DNA from: Bacteroidales bacterium
Lineage (GTDB): Bacteria; Bacteroidota; Bacteroidia; Bacteroidales; UBA932
DNA: 64,000 nt
NCBI GenBank assembly: GCA_016285455.1
Contig: JAEEQS010000001.1
Coordinates: 310,001-374,000, forward strand
Direction of reading: 5' to 3'
The notes beneath the pieces are model-generated. The model was given only the letters and a program-made list of their open reading frames with translations, ran no database searches and was not told where the DNA came from. The position numbers and the translations under genes were made by a program. How positions within the stretch are numbered: the first letter of the stretch is position 1; every line of letters begins with the position of its first letter. Positions 53,398 to 61,809 of the stretch are shown in pieces.

Positions 53398-54534
53398 ATG
53401 AAGATACAAATGGTTGACTTAAAGGGTCAATACTTGAAAATAAAGGACGAGGTGGATGCCGGTATTCAGAATGTGATTGACAATACGGCATTCATCAATG
53501 GCCCGATAGTGAAAGAGTTTGCCCAGCATCTAAGCGATTATTTGGGCGGATGCTATGTGACCACTTGTGCCAACGGTACGGATGCGCTCCAGATTGCCTT
53601 GATGGCTCTGGAACTGAAGCCTGGTGACGAGGTGATTGTTCCTGCTTTCACCTATGTGGCTTCAGCAGAGGTGATTGGTTTGCTTGGTTTGACTCCTGTT
53701 ATGGTGGATGTGGACTATGAGACCTTCAATGTGTCTGTTGATAACATCAAGAAAGCCCTCTCTCCAAAGACCAAGGCCATCATTCCTGTCCACCTCTTTG
53801 GCCAGAGCTGCGACATGGAACCCATCTTGGCTTTTGCCAACGAACATAACCTTTATGTGATTGAGGACAATGCCCAGGCTATTGGCGCTGAATACACTTT
53901 CAGTGATGGCCATAAGGCAAATACCGGAACAATGGGAACAATAGGATGCACCTCTTTCTTCCCGTCGAAGAATCTCGGATGCTATGGCGATGGTGGGGCA
54001 ATCTTTACCAGCGAAGCCCAGCTTGCAGAGCGCATCCACATGATTGCTAACCACGGCCAGCGGGTGAAGTATCATCATTCTGTGATTGGTTGTAACTCTC
54101 GTTTGGATTCCATTCAGGCCGCAATTCTGGATGTGAAGCTCAAACATTTGGATGAGTATGGTTCTGCTCGTTATGCTGCAGCATCTTATTATACAGCTAA
54201 ATTGAAAGAGTTTGATCCTGATGAGAAGTTTTTCATCACCCCTAAGGAGCTTGAAAATAGCACACACGTCTATCATCAGTACACGCTGAAGATTAAGAAC
54301 GAGAAACGCGATGCTTTGAAGGCTTACCTTGATGAGCAGGGGATTCCAAGCATGATTTACTATCCATTGCCACTGCAGGAACAGGAGGCCTTCAAGCCTA
54401 TTACCCGTGCGGCAGAGGAGTTAGAGAAGTCTAGGGCATGCGCTTATTCTGTGCTGTCACTTCCAATCCATACGGAGATGACAAAGGAAGTGCAGGATGA
54501 AGTTATTAACGCGATAAGAGAATTCTATAAATAA
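53398..54534 (+). CDS. wlbC: DegT/DnrJ/EryC1/StrS aminotransferase, WlbC/WbpE-like
   Basis: 378 residues, PLP-dependent sugar aminotransferase. The PLP lysine lies in TSFFPSKNLGCYGDGGAI (Lys in SKNLG), with CANGTDALQIAL for phosphate binding and VPAFTYVASAEVIGLLG. It would aminate the 3-keto uronic acid made by the WlbA-like enzyme, giving UDP-GlcNAc3NA. The glycosyltransferase gene follows after 6 bases. Confidence 0.93.
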   Translation: MKIQMVDLKGQYLKIKDEVDAGIQNVIDNTAFINGPIVKEFAQHLSDYLGGCYVTTCANGTDALQIALMALELKPGDEVIVPAFTYVASAEVIGLLGLTPVMVDVDYETFNVSVDNIKKALSPKTKAIIPVHLFGQSCDMEPILAFANEHNLYVIEDNAQAIGAEYTFSDGHKANTGTMGTIGCTSFFPSKNLGCYGDGGAIFTSEAQLAERIHMIANHGQRVKYHHSVIGCNSRLDSIQAAILDVKLKHLDEYGSARYAAASYYTAKLKEFDPDEKFFITPKELENSTHVYHQYTLKIKNEKRDALKAYLDEQGIPSMIYYPLPLQEQEAFKPITRAAEELEKSRACAYSVLSLPIHTEMTKEVQDEVINAIREFYK

Positions 54535-54540
54535 TCACCT

Positions 54541-55638
54541 ATGCGTGTTTGCCATGTTACTTGCGGCCACTCTCCAACGGATGGGAGAATCTTTCAAAGG
54601 GAGTGTCGAACGTTAGCCTCCCGTTATGAAGTTTTTCTGATTGCTCCAAATACAGAAGATTTTGAGAAAGATGGGGTCAATATAAAAGGAGTAAGAATTA
54701 ATGGCGGGAAAATCGGGAAACTGTTTCATCTGCGACCCTTTCTTCAGAAGGCAATAGAGATTGACGCTGATGTTTATCAGTTCCATGAGCCGGAATTACT
54801 CCCAATAGGACGAAAGTTGAAACGTCGTGGAAAGAAGGTCATTTTCGATTCACATGAAGATGCTCCACAACAGTTGTCAGAAAAGGCGTGGATCCCCTCT
54901 ATTATTCGTAAGCCGTTGGCTGAATTTTACGCACGCTATGAAAAACTTGTTTTAAAACATTTTGATGCCGTTGTTTCTGTCACTCCCTCCATTGTAGAAA
55001 GGTTGAAACGGATAAACCCGTCAACATATATGATTACTAACTATCCGGAATTTAAAGAGATTGAAGATCGCCGAAAATTCGGTCCCTACGTCTGTTTTGC
55101 AGGTGGTATTTCTCCACAATGGATGCACGATGTTGTAGTCGAATCATTGGATGGGTTGAATGTTCATTATCTTCTTGCTGGAAAAGTACAAAATAAATCA
55201 TTTTTTGAAAAACTGAAGCAGAATCCCAATTGGCCTAAAGTGGTCTTTAAAGGGTTGCTTCCACATAACGAAGTAGGACGTCTTATGGAAGATAGTTCAG
55301 CGGGTATTGCTCTTAACGATTATGTGGCCAATGTAGGTTACAAAATGGGATCATTGGGTAATACTAAGCTCTTTGAGTATATGATGGCTGGAATCCCCGT
55401 GATTGCAACAGATTTCATGCTTTGGAAAAAGATTGTAGAGACATACGATTGTGGAACCTGCGTGAATCCTCATGATTCGAGAGCTATTAGGACGGCGATT
55501 GATTTTTACATTAATCATCCAGAAGAGGCGCGCCGTCAGGGAGATAACGGTCGTCGTGCAGTAAAAGAGAAATACTGCTGGGCGACACAGATTCCCGTGC
55601 TTTTTGAGATGTATGATAATGTAATTGCAAATGAATGA
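54541..55638 (+). CDS. Family 4 glycosyltransferase
   Basis: 365 residues, GT-B fold. RVCHVTCGHSPTDGRIFQRECRTLA at the N-terminus, IFDSHEDAPQQL, then FAGGISPQWMHDVV and GSLGNTKLFEYMMAGIPVIATDF with the EX7E-type ending. The N-terminal motif CGHSPTDGRI is common in Bacteroidota GT4 enzymes of exopolysaccharide clusters. Its stop overlaps the start of the next gene by 8 bases if that gene starts at 55631. Confidence 0.9.
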   Translation: MRVCHVTCGHSPTDGRIFQRECRTLASRYEVFLIAPNTEDFEKDGVNIKGVRINGGKIGKLFHLRPFLQKAIEIDADVYQFHEPELLPIGRKLKRRGKKVIFDSHEDAPQQLSEKAWIPSIIRKPLAEFYARYEKLVLKHFDAVVSVTPSIVERLKRINPSTYMITNYPEFKEIEDRRKFGPYVCFAGGISPQWMHDVVVESLDGLNVHYLLAGKVQNKSFFEKLKQNPNWPKVVFKGLLPHNEVGRLMEDSSAGIALNDYVANVGYKMGSLGNTKLFEYMMAGIPVIATDFMLWKKIVETYDCGTCVNPHDSRAIRTAIDFYINHPEEARRQGDNGRRAVKEKYCWATQIPVLFEMYDNVIANE

Positions 55639-56788
55639 AACTATGATACGTCTATTAACTGTGATTGGGGCCCGCCCCCAGATAATCAAGGCAGCTGCCA
55701 TATCACGAGCCGTCAAAAACCACTTCCAAGACGTGATTGAAGAAAAGATTCTTCATACTGGACAACATTACGATTCCAATATGTCGCAGGTGTTTTTTGA
55801 TGAATTAGGAATTCCTGCGCCAGACTACAATCTAAGTGTAGGGTCTGGCCCTCACGGTGTGCAGACAGGAAAGATGATAGCCGGGATTGAAGAAGTCCTT
55901 TTGGAAGGTAAATTTGATGGTATCATTTTGTATGGTGATACTAACTCAACTCTTGCCGGAGCTGTGGCTGCATCTAAGATACATATTCCGATATTCCATA
56001 TTGAGGCAGGCTTACGATCCTTTAATATGACAATGCCGGAAGAGGTGAACCGAATTGTTTGTGATCAGCTTTCATCAATATGTTTTTCTCCTACTCAAAC
56101 AGGAGTAGATAATTTGAGGTGCGAGGGCTTCTTTGATACGCCAGCCAAATTCAATAATGGCAAGGGTCGATTGGTAATTAATTGCGGTGATGTAATGTAT
56201 GACAATAGCATGTTCTTTGCGAAATTGGCAAAAGAAAAGTCAGATGTTATATCTCGCATCGGAGTAAAACCTAACGAATACATCCTTTCAACGATTCATC
56301 GTCCCAACAATACAGATAATCCAGAACGCTTGACTTCAATTATTACAGCACTTCTGGCATTATCTAAGCAAGAAAAAATTTCATTGGTACTTCCATTGCA
56401 TCCCCGGACAAGAAACCTATTGGATAAGAATCTGTCATCCGTGATATATGAGACATTAATGACATCCCCACTTGTTAAGATTATTCCACCTGCTTCCTTT
56501 TTTGACATCATTATGCTTGAAAAGAATGCTAAGATAGTGGTGACTGATAGCGGAGGAGTTCAGAAAGAAGCTTTCTTCTTTGAACGACCTTGTGTTATTA
56601 TCCGTCCGGAAACAGAATGGGTGGAAATAGTTGATCATGGTGCTGGCATCATAGCTAATGCAGATTACAATAATATTATTAATGGGTATCATCAGTTGGT
56701 GGGTAACAAAGTAGAATTTCCAAAACTGTTTGGTAATGCTCATGCAGCGGAAGAAATTTTGAGGGAGATAGTCAATTATTTGGGTTAA
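55631..56788 (+). CDS. wlbD: UDP-GlcNAc3NAcA 2-epimerase, WlbD/WbpI-like
   Basis: 385 residues from ATG 55631; ATG 55643 (MIRLLTVIGARPQ) is an equally plausible start, and an upstream TTG is unlikely. Non-hydrolysing epimerase fold: GARPQIIKAAAISR, YGDTNSTLAGA, HIEAGLRSFNMTMPEEVNR and DSGGVQKEAFFFERP. The IIKAAA and PEEVNR variants, together with EAFFFE, match WbpI-type enzymes rather than WecB. It would convert UDP-GlcNAc3NAcA to UDP-ManNAc3NAcA, the last step of the pathway. The stop overlaps the next ATG by one base. Confidence 0.9.
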   Translation: MNETMIRLLTVIGARPQIIKAAAISRAVKNHFQDVIEEKILHTGQHYDSNMSQVFFDELGIPAPDYNLSVGSGPHGVQTGKMIAGIEEVLLEGKFDGIILYGDTNSTLAGAVAASKIHIPIFHIEAGLRSFNMTMPEEVNRIVCDQLSSICFSPTQTGVDNLRCEGFFDTPAKFNNGKGRLVINCGDVMYDNSMFFAKLAKEKSDVISRIGVKPNEYILSTIHRPNNTDNPERLTSIITALLALSKQEKISLVLPLHPRTRNLLDKNLSSVIYETLMTSPLVKIIPPASFFDIIMLEKNAKIVVTDSGGVQKEAFFFERPCVIIRPETEWVEIVDHGAGIIANADYNNIINGYHQLVGNKVEFPKLFGNAHAAEEILREIVNYLG

Positions 56789-58020
56789 TGAACATACTTT
56801 ATATCTTCCATTACGCTGGCTCTCCGGAGTACGGAATGTCTTTTCGCCCGTATTACATGTCTCGTGAATGGGTAAAACAAGGTCATAATGTTACTATCAT
56901 CGCTTCTTCTTTTTCTCATTTGCGACAAAAGAATCCTGTTGTCACCAATGATTTTCAAGAAGAGACGATAGATGGTATTAAATATGTGTGGCTGAAAGGC
57001 AATGAGTACGGTGGTTCAATAGCTCGTATAAAGAATATTGCATCATTTGTATGGAAGCTACAGAGAAATGCCAAAAAGATAGCAAAGACATATAAACCGG
57101 ACTTAGTGATAGCGTCCTCAACTTATCCGCTGGATAATGTCCCTGCGAATAAGATAGCCAGAATAGCTGGAGCAAAGCATTGCTATGAAGCACACGATAT
57201 CTGGCCACTGTCTCCGATGGTGATAGGAGGCTATTCCAAGATGCATCCTTTCATAATGGTGATGCAATGGGCAGAGAACTTCGCTTGCCGAAAGTCGGAT
57301 AAGGTTATTTCACTTTTGTGGAACTCAGAAGAGCATTATCGGGAGTGTGGCTTAAAGTCTGGGAAGTTCGCTTGTATTCCTAATGGCTATGCGGCTGACG
57401 AATGGGATCCTCAAGCAGCATCACAGCCACTACCTAAGGAACATGACAGTTTGTTTAAATCTATTAATGATAAAGTGATCGTTGGTTTTGCGGGTGGACT
57501 TGCTGCATCAGGAGCATTAAACAATTTGGTAGAGGCGGCTAATTTATTGAAAGCCAATAAGAGATTAGCTTTTGTGATTGTAGGAAAGGGGCCAGAGAAA
57601 GAGAATATAGAAAAGTTGGTTCAAAAATATGCCTTGAAGAATTTCTATATTCTTCCGGCAGTTCCCAAGAAATTGGTGCCTGCTATAAATGCTTTTTTTG
57701 ACATTGCTTATATTGGTGGGGTACATTCGGTGTTGCATAAATATGGTACTTCAGCTAACAAATTGACTGATTATATGTTGGCAGGAAAGCCTATTGTACA
57801 AGCAATTGACGAGCCGGGTTCTGTGATTGAAAAAGTCGGATGTGGAATTCAAATTGAGGCAGAAAATCCGAATAAGATTGTTCAAGCAATATTATCAATT
57901 GCTGAACTGTCATTAAAAGAAAAAGAAGCAATGGGAATTAAGGGGAAGGATTATGCAGAAAAGAATTTGACATGGGAAATGCTTTCGCGTAAGTTTTTAC
58001 AAGAATTAAAAACAAATTAA
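56788..58020 (+). CDS. Family 4 glycosyltransferase (WbuB-like)
   Basis: 410 residues, GT-B fold. MNILYIFHYAGSPEYGMSFRPYYMSREWVKQGHNVTII is typical of the WbuB-like GT4 subgroup in O-antigen clusters, often transferring an N-acetyl-amino sugar. C-terminal donor domain with VGFAGGLAASGALNNLVEA, IVGKGPEKENIEKL and a C-terminal ending YGTSANKLTDYMLAGKPIVQA. Overlaps wlbD by one base (TAATG); the MaoC-like gene begins 2 bases after its stop. Confidence 0.9.
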   Translation: MNILYIFHYAGSPEYGMSFRPYYMSREWVKQGHNVTIIASSFSHLRQKNPVVTNDFQEETIDGIKYVWLKGNEYGGSIARIKNIASFVWKLQRNAKKIAKTYKPDLVIASSTYPLDNVPANKIARIAGAKHCYEAHDIWPLSPMVIGGYSKMHPFIMVMQWAENFACRKSDKVISLLWNSEEHYRECGLKSGKFACIPNGYAADEWDPQAASQPLPKEHDSLFKSINDKVIVGFAGGLAASGALNNLVEAANLLKANKRLAFVIVGKGPEKENIEKLVQKYALKNFYILPAVPKKLVPAINAFFDIAYIGGVHSVLHKYGTSANKLTDYMLAGKPIVQAIDEPGSVIEKVGCGIQIEAENPNKIVQAILSIAELSLKEKEAMGIKGKDYAEKNLTWEMLSRKFLQELKTN

Positions 58021-58022
58021 AT

Positions 58023-58433
58023 ATGAAAATTTCTGATTTTTATGTGGGACAGAATGCATCATTAAGCAAGAAGTTTGTTATTGACGATATAAAGGCTTTT
58101 TCTCAGTTGAGTTTAGATTATAATCCAGTTCATTTGGATGAAGATTATGCCCAAAATAGTATTTTTGGTGATAGAATTGTGCATGGATTCTTGACTGCTT
58201 CTTTGTTCTCGGGCATTATAGGTTCAATATTGCCAGGCTCAGGCGCAATTTATTTGAATCAAAATCTAAATTTTCGCAAGCCGATTTATCATAACGAATT
58301 GATAACAGCTATCTGCACTATAACTCATATCAGAGAAGATAAACCAATTATTACATTGGAAACCATTTGTAAGAATGAAAAAGGAGAAATTGCCATTGAT
58401 GGTACAGCTGTAATTAAATTATTAGAATCATGA
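58023..58433 (+). CDS. MaoC-like (R)-hydratase (hotdog fold)
   Basis: 136 residues forming one hotdog domain. The hydratase-2 motif is complete: SLDYNPVHLDEDYA with Asp32, Asn34 and His37, then GDRIVHGFLTASLF. Such (R)-specific enoyl-CoA hydratases make 3-hydroxyacyl thioesters. Its place between a glycosyltransferase and an LpxD-like N-acyltransferase (4-base overlap with the latter) suggests it supplies a short 3-hydroxyacyl group for a glycan amine. That link is inference. Confidence 0.85.
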   Translation: MKISDFYVGQNASLSKKFVIDDIKAFSQLSLDYNPVHLDEDYAQNSIFGDRIVHGFLTASLFSGIIGSILPGSGAIYLNQNLNFRKPIYHNELITAICTITHIREDKPIITLETICKNEKGEIAIDGTAVIKLLES

Positions 58434-59323
58434 GTAAAAGCTTAAAAAGTTCGGAAATTGCTTCGCATTTAAATCTTGAGTTGATTGGAAACGATGTGCT
58501 CGTTAATTCCTTTTCCCAGTTATCCAACATCCGGCCTAATACAGTTGTATTTGCTAAAAAATACAATGATGGTTTTATTTATTTGTTAAATGCCCATATG
58601 GATATCTTTGCAATAGTAACTAGTGACTATAAAGGTAAATTAAATTGTTCTCATGTCATTTCTAATAATCCGAGGTTGGATTACATTAAGGTTTTAACCG
58701 ATTTTTTTGAGCCGGTCGATCCGGATAAAGGCAAGATTGATCCAACTGCTGTCATTAAAATTGGAGCTGTTTTAGGAAAAAATGTTACAATTGGAGCTAA
58801 TTGTTATGTAGGTCCAAAAGTTGTGATTGGTGACAATACAATCATTCATCCGAACGTGGTCATTGATAATATTGTTTCTATTGGTCACGATTGCGAAATT
58901 AAGTCAGGGACAGTAATCGGCCAATCCGGCTTTGGTTTTGAAAGAGATGAGAATGGTGATCCTATAAGATTTCCTCACCTAGGAAAAGTTATGATTGGAA
59001 ATAATGTTTCTATAGGAGCTAACAATACGGTAGATCGTGCAACTCTAGGAGCTACCATTTTAGAAGACTATGTCAAGACGGATAATTTAGTACATATTGC
59101 ACATAATGATGTGATTAAATATGGTTCGCTTATCACTGCTGGAGCTATCTTCTCCGGAGGAGTTACAGTAGGTGAAAAAACATGGGTGGCTCCTAATACT
59201 TGTTTTATGCAGCAAATCACTATTGGAAGCAATGTGACAATCGGCTTAGGAGCTGTGGTCTTGAAGAATGTTGATGATTATGCAGTGATGGTGGGTAACC
59301 CTGCCCATAAACTGGAGAAATAG
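58430..59323 (+). CDS. LpxD-like N-acyltransferase
   Basis: 297 residues. An N-terminal LpxD-type domain (EIASHLNLELIGND, RPNTVVFAKKYND) is followed by a left-handed beta-helix from about residue 105 (GAVLGKNVTIGANCYVGPKVVIGD) and the catalytic-histidine region DNLVHIAHNDVIKYG. Shorter and more divergent than housekeeping LpxD (~340-350 residues), so it probably acylates a glycan amino sugar rather than lipid A. Overlaps the MaoC gene by 4 bases (ATGA) and precedes the PIG-L gene by 7. Confidence 0.85.
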   Translation: MSKSLKSSEIASHLNLELIGNDVLVNSFSQLSNIRPNTVVFAKKYNDGFIYLLNAHMDIFAIVTSDYKGKLNCSHVISNNPRLDYIKVLTDFFEPVDPDKGKIDPTAVIKIGAVLGKNVTIGANCYVGPKVVIGDNTIIHPNVVIDNIVSIGHDCEIKSGTVIGQSGFGFERDENGDPIRFPHLGKVMIGNNVSIGANNTVDRATLGATILEDYVKTDNLVHIAHNDVIKYGSLITAGAIFSGGVTVGEKTWVAPNTCFMQQITIGSNVTIGLGAVVLKNVDDYAVMVGNPAHKLEK

Positions 59324-59330
59324 TATAATT

Positions 59331-59966
59331 ATGATTGAGATTTTTAATGATATTTTGGTTCTTGCTCCTCACACAGATGATGGAGAGTTAGGAATGGGCG
59401 GAACAATCAGTAGATTAACTGCTCAAGGTAAGAAAGTGACTTATATTGCTTTCTCAACTGCAGAAGAGTCTGTTCCCGAAGGATTTCCGAAGGATATTCT
59501 TAAGACAGAAGTAAAACTTGCTACTGCTGTTCTTGGAATAAAACCGGAGAACTTGATTATCTACAATTATCAGGTCCGTAAATTGAATTATGCTCGTCAG
59601 GAAATTCTTGAAGACTTGATTAAGATTCGAAAAGCCAATCATTTTGATTTGGTGTTTATGCCAAGTCTTCATGATATACATCAGGATCACACTACGATAG
59701 CCCAAGAAGGACTACGAGCATTCAAGAATACGACAGTTCTCGGTTATGAGTTGATTTGGAACAATCTTACTTTCAATACTCAGTGTTTTGTTAAGCTTGA
59801 AGAAGAAAACATAAAAACCAAGATTAAAGCTTTAAAGAAATATCATTCTCAAGGGAAGCGGGATTATCTATCTGATGACTTTATTAGTTCTATGGCTCGT
59901 GCAAGAGGTGTACAGATAGGCTGCCAATTTGCGGAAGCCTTTGAAGTTGTGAGGTTGTTTCTTTAA
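59331..59966 (+). CDS. PIG-L family N-deacetylase
   Basis: 211 residues. Zn-binding motif LAPHTDDGELGMGG (His14, Asp16, Asp17; the family has AHPDDE-type) and a distal HDIHQDHTTI with the third His ligand. Family members remove N-acetyl groups from GlcNAc-containing substrates. Next to an N-acyltransferase and a hydroxyacyl-CoA hydratase it would free an amine for re-acylation. The 137-base gap downstream before the WlbB-like gene has no gene that I can see. Confidence 0.88.
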   Translation: MIEIFNDILVLAPHTDDGELGMGGTISRLTAQGKKVTYIAFSTAEESVPEGFPKDILKTEVKLATAVLGIKPENLIIYNYQVRKLNYARQEILEDLIKIRKANHFDLVFMPSLHDIHQDHTTIAQEGLRAFKNTTVLGYELIWNNLTFNTQCFVKLEEENIKTKIKALKKYHSQGKRDYLSDDFISSMARARGVQIGCQFAEAFEVVRLFL

Positions 59967-60103
59967 ATAATAAACAGTAAAGTTTCTCATTGATTCTATA
60001 AATATAAAGCATTGATGCCACAACCTATCCAGTACTACCAGAATATCCATTGCTGGTCAAGTCGTGGATATAGAGAAGTGGAATCAGATAACTGACAATT
60101 ATT

Positions 60104-60670
60104 ATGAAAGAAAAGAAATACTTCGTACATGAGTCCAGTTATGTGGATGATGGTGTACAGATTGGTGAAGGTACCAAAATTTGGCATTTCTGCCATGTGC
60201 AAAAAGGAGCAGTGATTGGAAAAAATTGTTCTCTGGGACAAAATGTCAACATTGGGAATAATGTTAAGGTGGGCAATGGCGTTCGTATTCAGAATAACGT
60301 CTCTGTATATGAAGGTGTAGAACTTGAGGATAATGTTTTCTGTGGCCCCTCCTGTGTGTTTACCAATGTGATTACACCTCGTGCTCATTTCCCTGTGCAC
60401 GGAGTGTATGCCAAGACTGTCATAAAAGAAGGTGCTTCTTTAGGAGCCAACTGCACAATTGTTTGTGGACATAATGTTGGAAAGAGTGCCTTGATAGGTT
60501 CAGGGGCTGTGGTTGCCAAGGATGTGAAGGACTATGCAGTGATGGTTGGTGTACCCGCAAAGCAGATTGGCTGGGTCTGCGAATGTGGCAAACGACTGGA
60601 TGACTCGTTTAAATGTGATTGTGGCAGGAGCTATTCGCTCAAAGATGATATTCTTACGCAGGACAAGTAG
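60104..60670 (+). CDS. wlbB: N-acetyltransferase, WlbB/WbpD-like
   Basis: 188 residues with a left-handed beta-helix of hexapeptide repeats, the conserved ending [17 protein letters not shown] and a zinc-ribbon-like C-terminal tail ([16 protein letters not shown]) typical of this family. It acetylates the 3-amine of UDP-GlcNAc3NA to give UDP-GlcNAc3NAcA, completing the set with the WlbA, WlbC and WlbD genes upstream, from which it is separated by the MaoC/LpxD-like/PIG-L block. Its last base is shared with the GTG start of the next gene (TAGTG). Confidence 0.92.
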   Translation: MKEKKYFVHESSYVDDGVQIGEGTKIWHFCHVQKGAVIGKNCSLGQNVNIGNNVKVGNGVRIQNNVSVYEGVELEDNVFCGPSCVFTNVITPRAHFPVHGVYAKTVIKEGASLGANCTIVCGHNVGKSALIGSGAVVAKDVKDYAVMVGVPAKQIGWVCECGKRLDDSFKCDCGRSYSLKDDILTQDK

Positions 60671-61809
60671 TGGCAAATAGTAAAGACATACTCCTTAAAC
60701 TCGTCCGATTGGCAATGGGTTGGGAGAATGATTACACACTCCCCGATGATATTTACTGGAGGGAAGTACTGGAGATGGCTTCTAAGCAGGGGGTTGAGGC
60801 GATTGCCTTGGATGGTTTTGATGTGTACATATCAAAGAATCCAGGAGCAGCAAGTCCTTTGAAGAACCCCAAGACGGAACTTTTGATGTTTGAGGCTATT
60901 GGTCGACTTAACTTGATCGAGTACAATAATTTGCAACACCTGGCGGCATTACTGGAACTGTCGGAGGTGCTTTTGAAGAAGCAGATTCCCTTCATGATAA
61001 TGAAAGGCTTTGCCTGCGGGCAGTATTATCCTAATCCTAAGCATCGGGAGTGTGGGGATATTGATATATATACGGGTGCTAAGTTTAAAGAGAGTAACGA
61101 TACTTTGAAGTCCGCAGGGGTAGATGTCGATCCGCATTACTACCGTCATTCTATTTCGTATATCAAAAAAACGATGATAGAGAATCACCGTATTCTTTGC
61201 GACTTGCGTGGGCCTACTAAACAAACTCGTGCACTTGAGGCACAGATGGAAGAGGAGGCTAAGAAGATTATTGAGAATAGGACACCGGTGAGGATTCAGG
61301 GACATGTTATTGTTGGTGCTGTATTTCCATCTGCGAATTTTAATGCTCTGTTTCTTCCTTGGCATGTGTCTGCACACTTTGAGTTTGAGCGGGTTACGTT
61401 GAGGCATTTGTTAGATTGGGCTTTGTTTTTAGTGGCGGAAGGGAAGAATATTGATGTTGAGTTTTTTCGCGAGGCGAAACGGAAATATACCTATGGGTAT
61501 AGCAAGTTTGCAGACATCTTGACTCTTTTGGCATTAAAGTACCTTAATATGCCTGCACGAGACATCCCGCTTGGTATCATAGAAGATGCATATAACTGCG
61601 ATGTTGGTTTGACTGAGCGAGTGTTTGACTATATGTTTGTTGGGCAACTGAGGGAGCGAGACAAAAACATATGGAAATTTAGATGGAATAATGCTAAACG
61701 CATCTGGCAGGAGCGGTGGAAATACAAGGAATTATATGGTATGGGCATGTTCCGATTCCTGCTTCATAAGATGTCTGGTGTAATTTTTAGAGTGGGTGAT
61801 GAGGATTAA
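60670..61809 (+). CDS. PF14907-type uncharacterised nucleotidyltransferase
   Basis: 379 residues from a GTG start overlapping the WlbB stop. The central signature LLKKQIPFMIMKGFA..YYPNPKHRECGDIDIYTG has the DxD of the nucleotidyltransferase fold, and FNALFLPWHVSAHFEFERVTLRHLLDWALF is the hallmark second part of this family. These proteins are frequent in exopolysaccharide loci of Bacteroidota, with no proven reaction known to me. It overlaps the beta-helix gene by 11 bases if that starts at 61799. Confidence 0.8.
   Translation: MANSKDILLKLVRLAMGWENDYTLPDDIYWREVLEMASKQGVEAIALDGFDVYISKNPGAASPLKNPKTELLMFEAIGRLNLIEYNNLQHLAALLELSEVLLKKQIPFMIMKGFACGQYYPNPKHRECGDIDIYTGAKFKESNDTLKSAGVDVDPHYYRHSISYIKKTMIENHRILCDLRGPTKQTRALEAQMEEEAKKIIENRTPVRIQGHVIVGAVFPSANFNALFLPWHVSAHFEFERVTLRHLLDWALFLVAEGKNIDVEFFREAKRKYTYGYSKFADILTLLALKYLNMPARDIPLGIIEDAYNCDVGLTERVFDYMFVGQLRERDKNIWKFRWNNAKRIWQERWKYKELYGMGMFRFLLHKMSGVIFRVGDED

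Noticed and set aside
59967..60103. Small gene between the PIG-L and WlbB genes
   Set aside because: No frame of useful length with a plausible start; 137 bases of AT-rich spacer.
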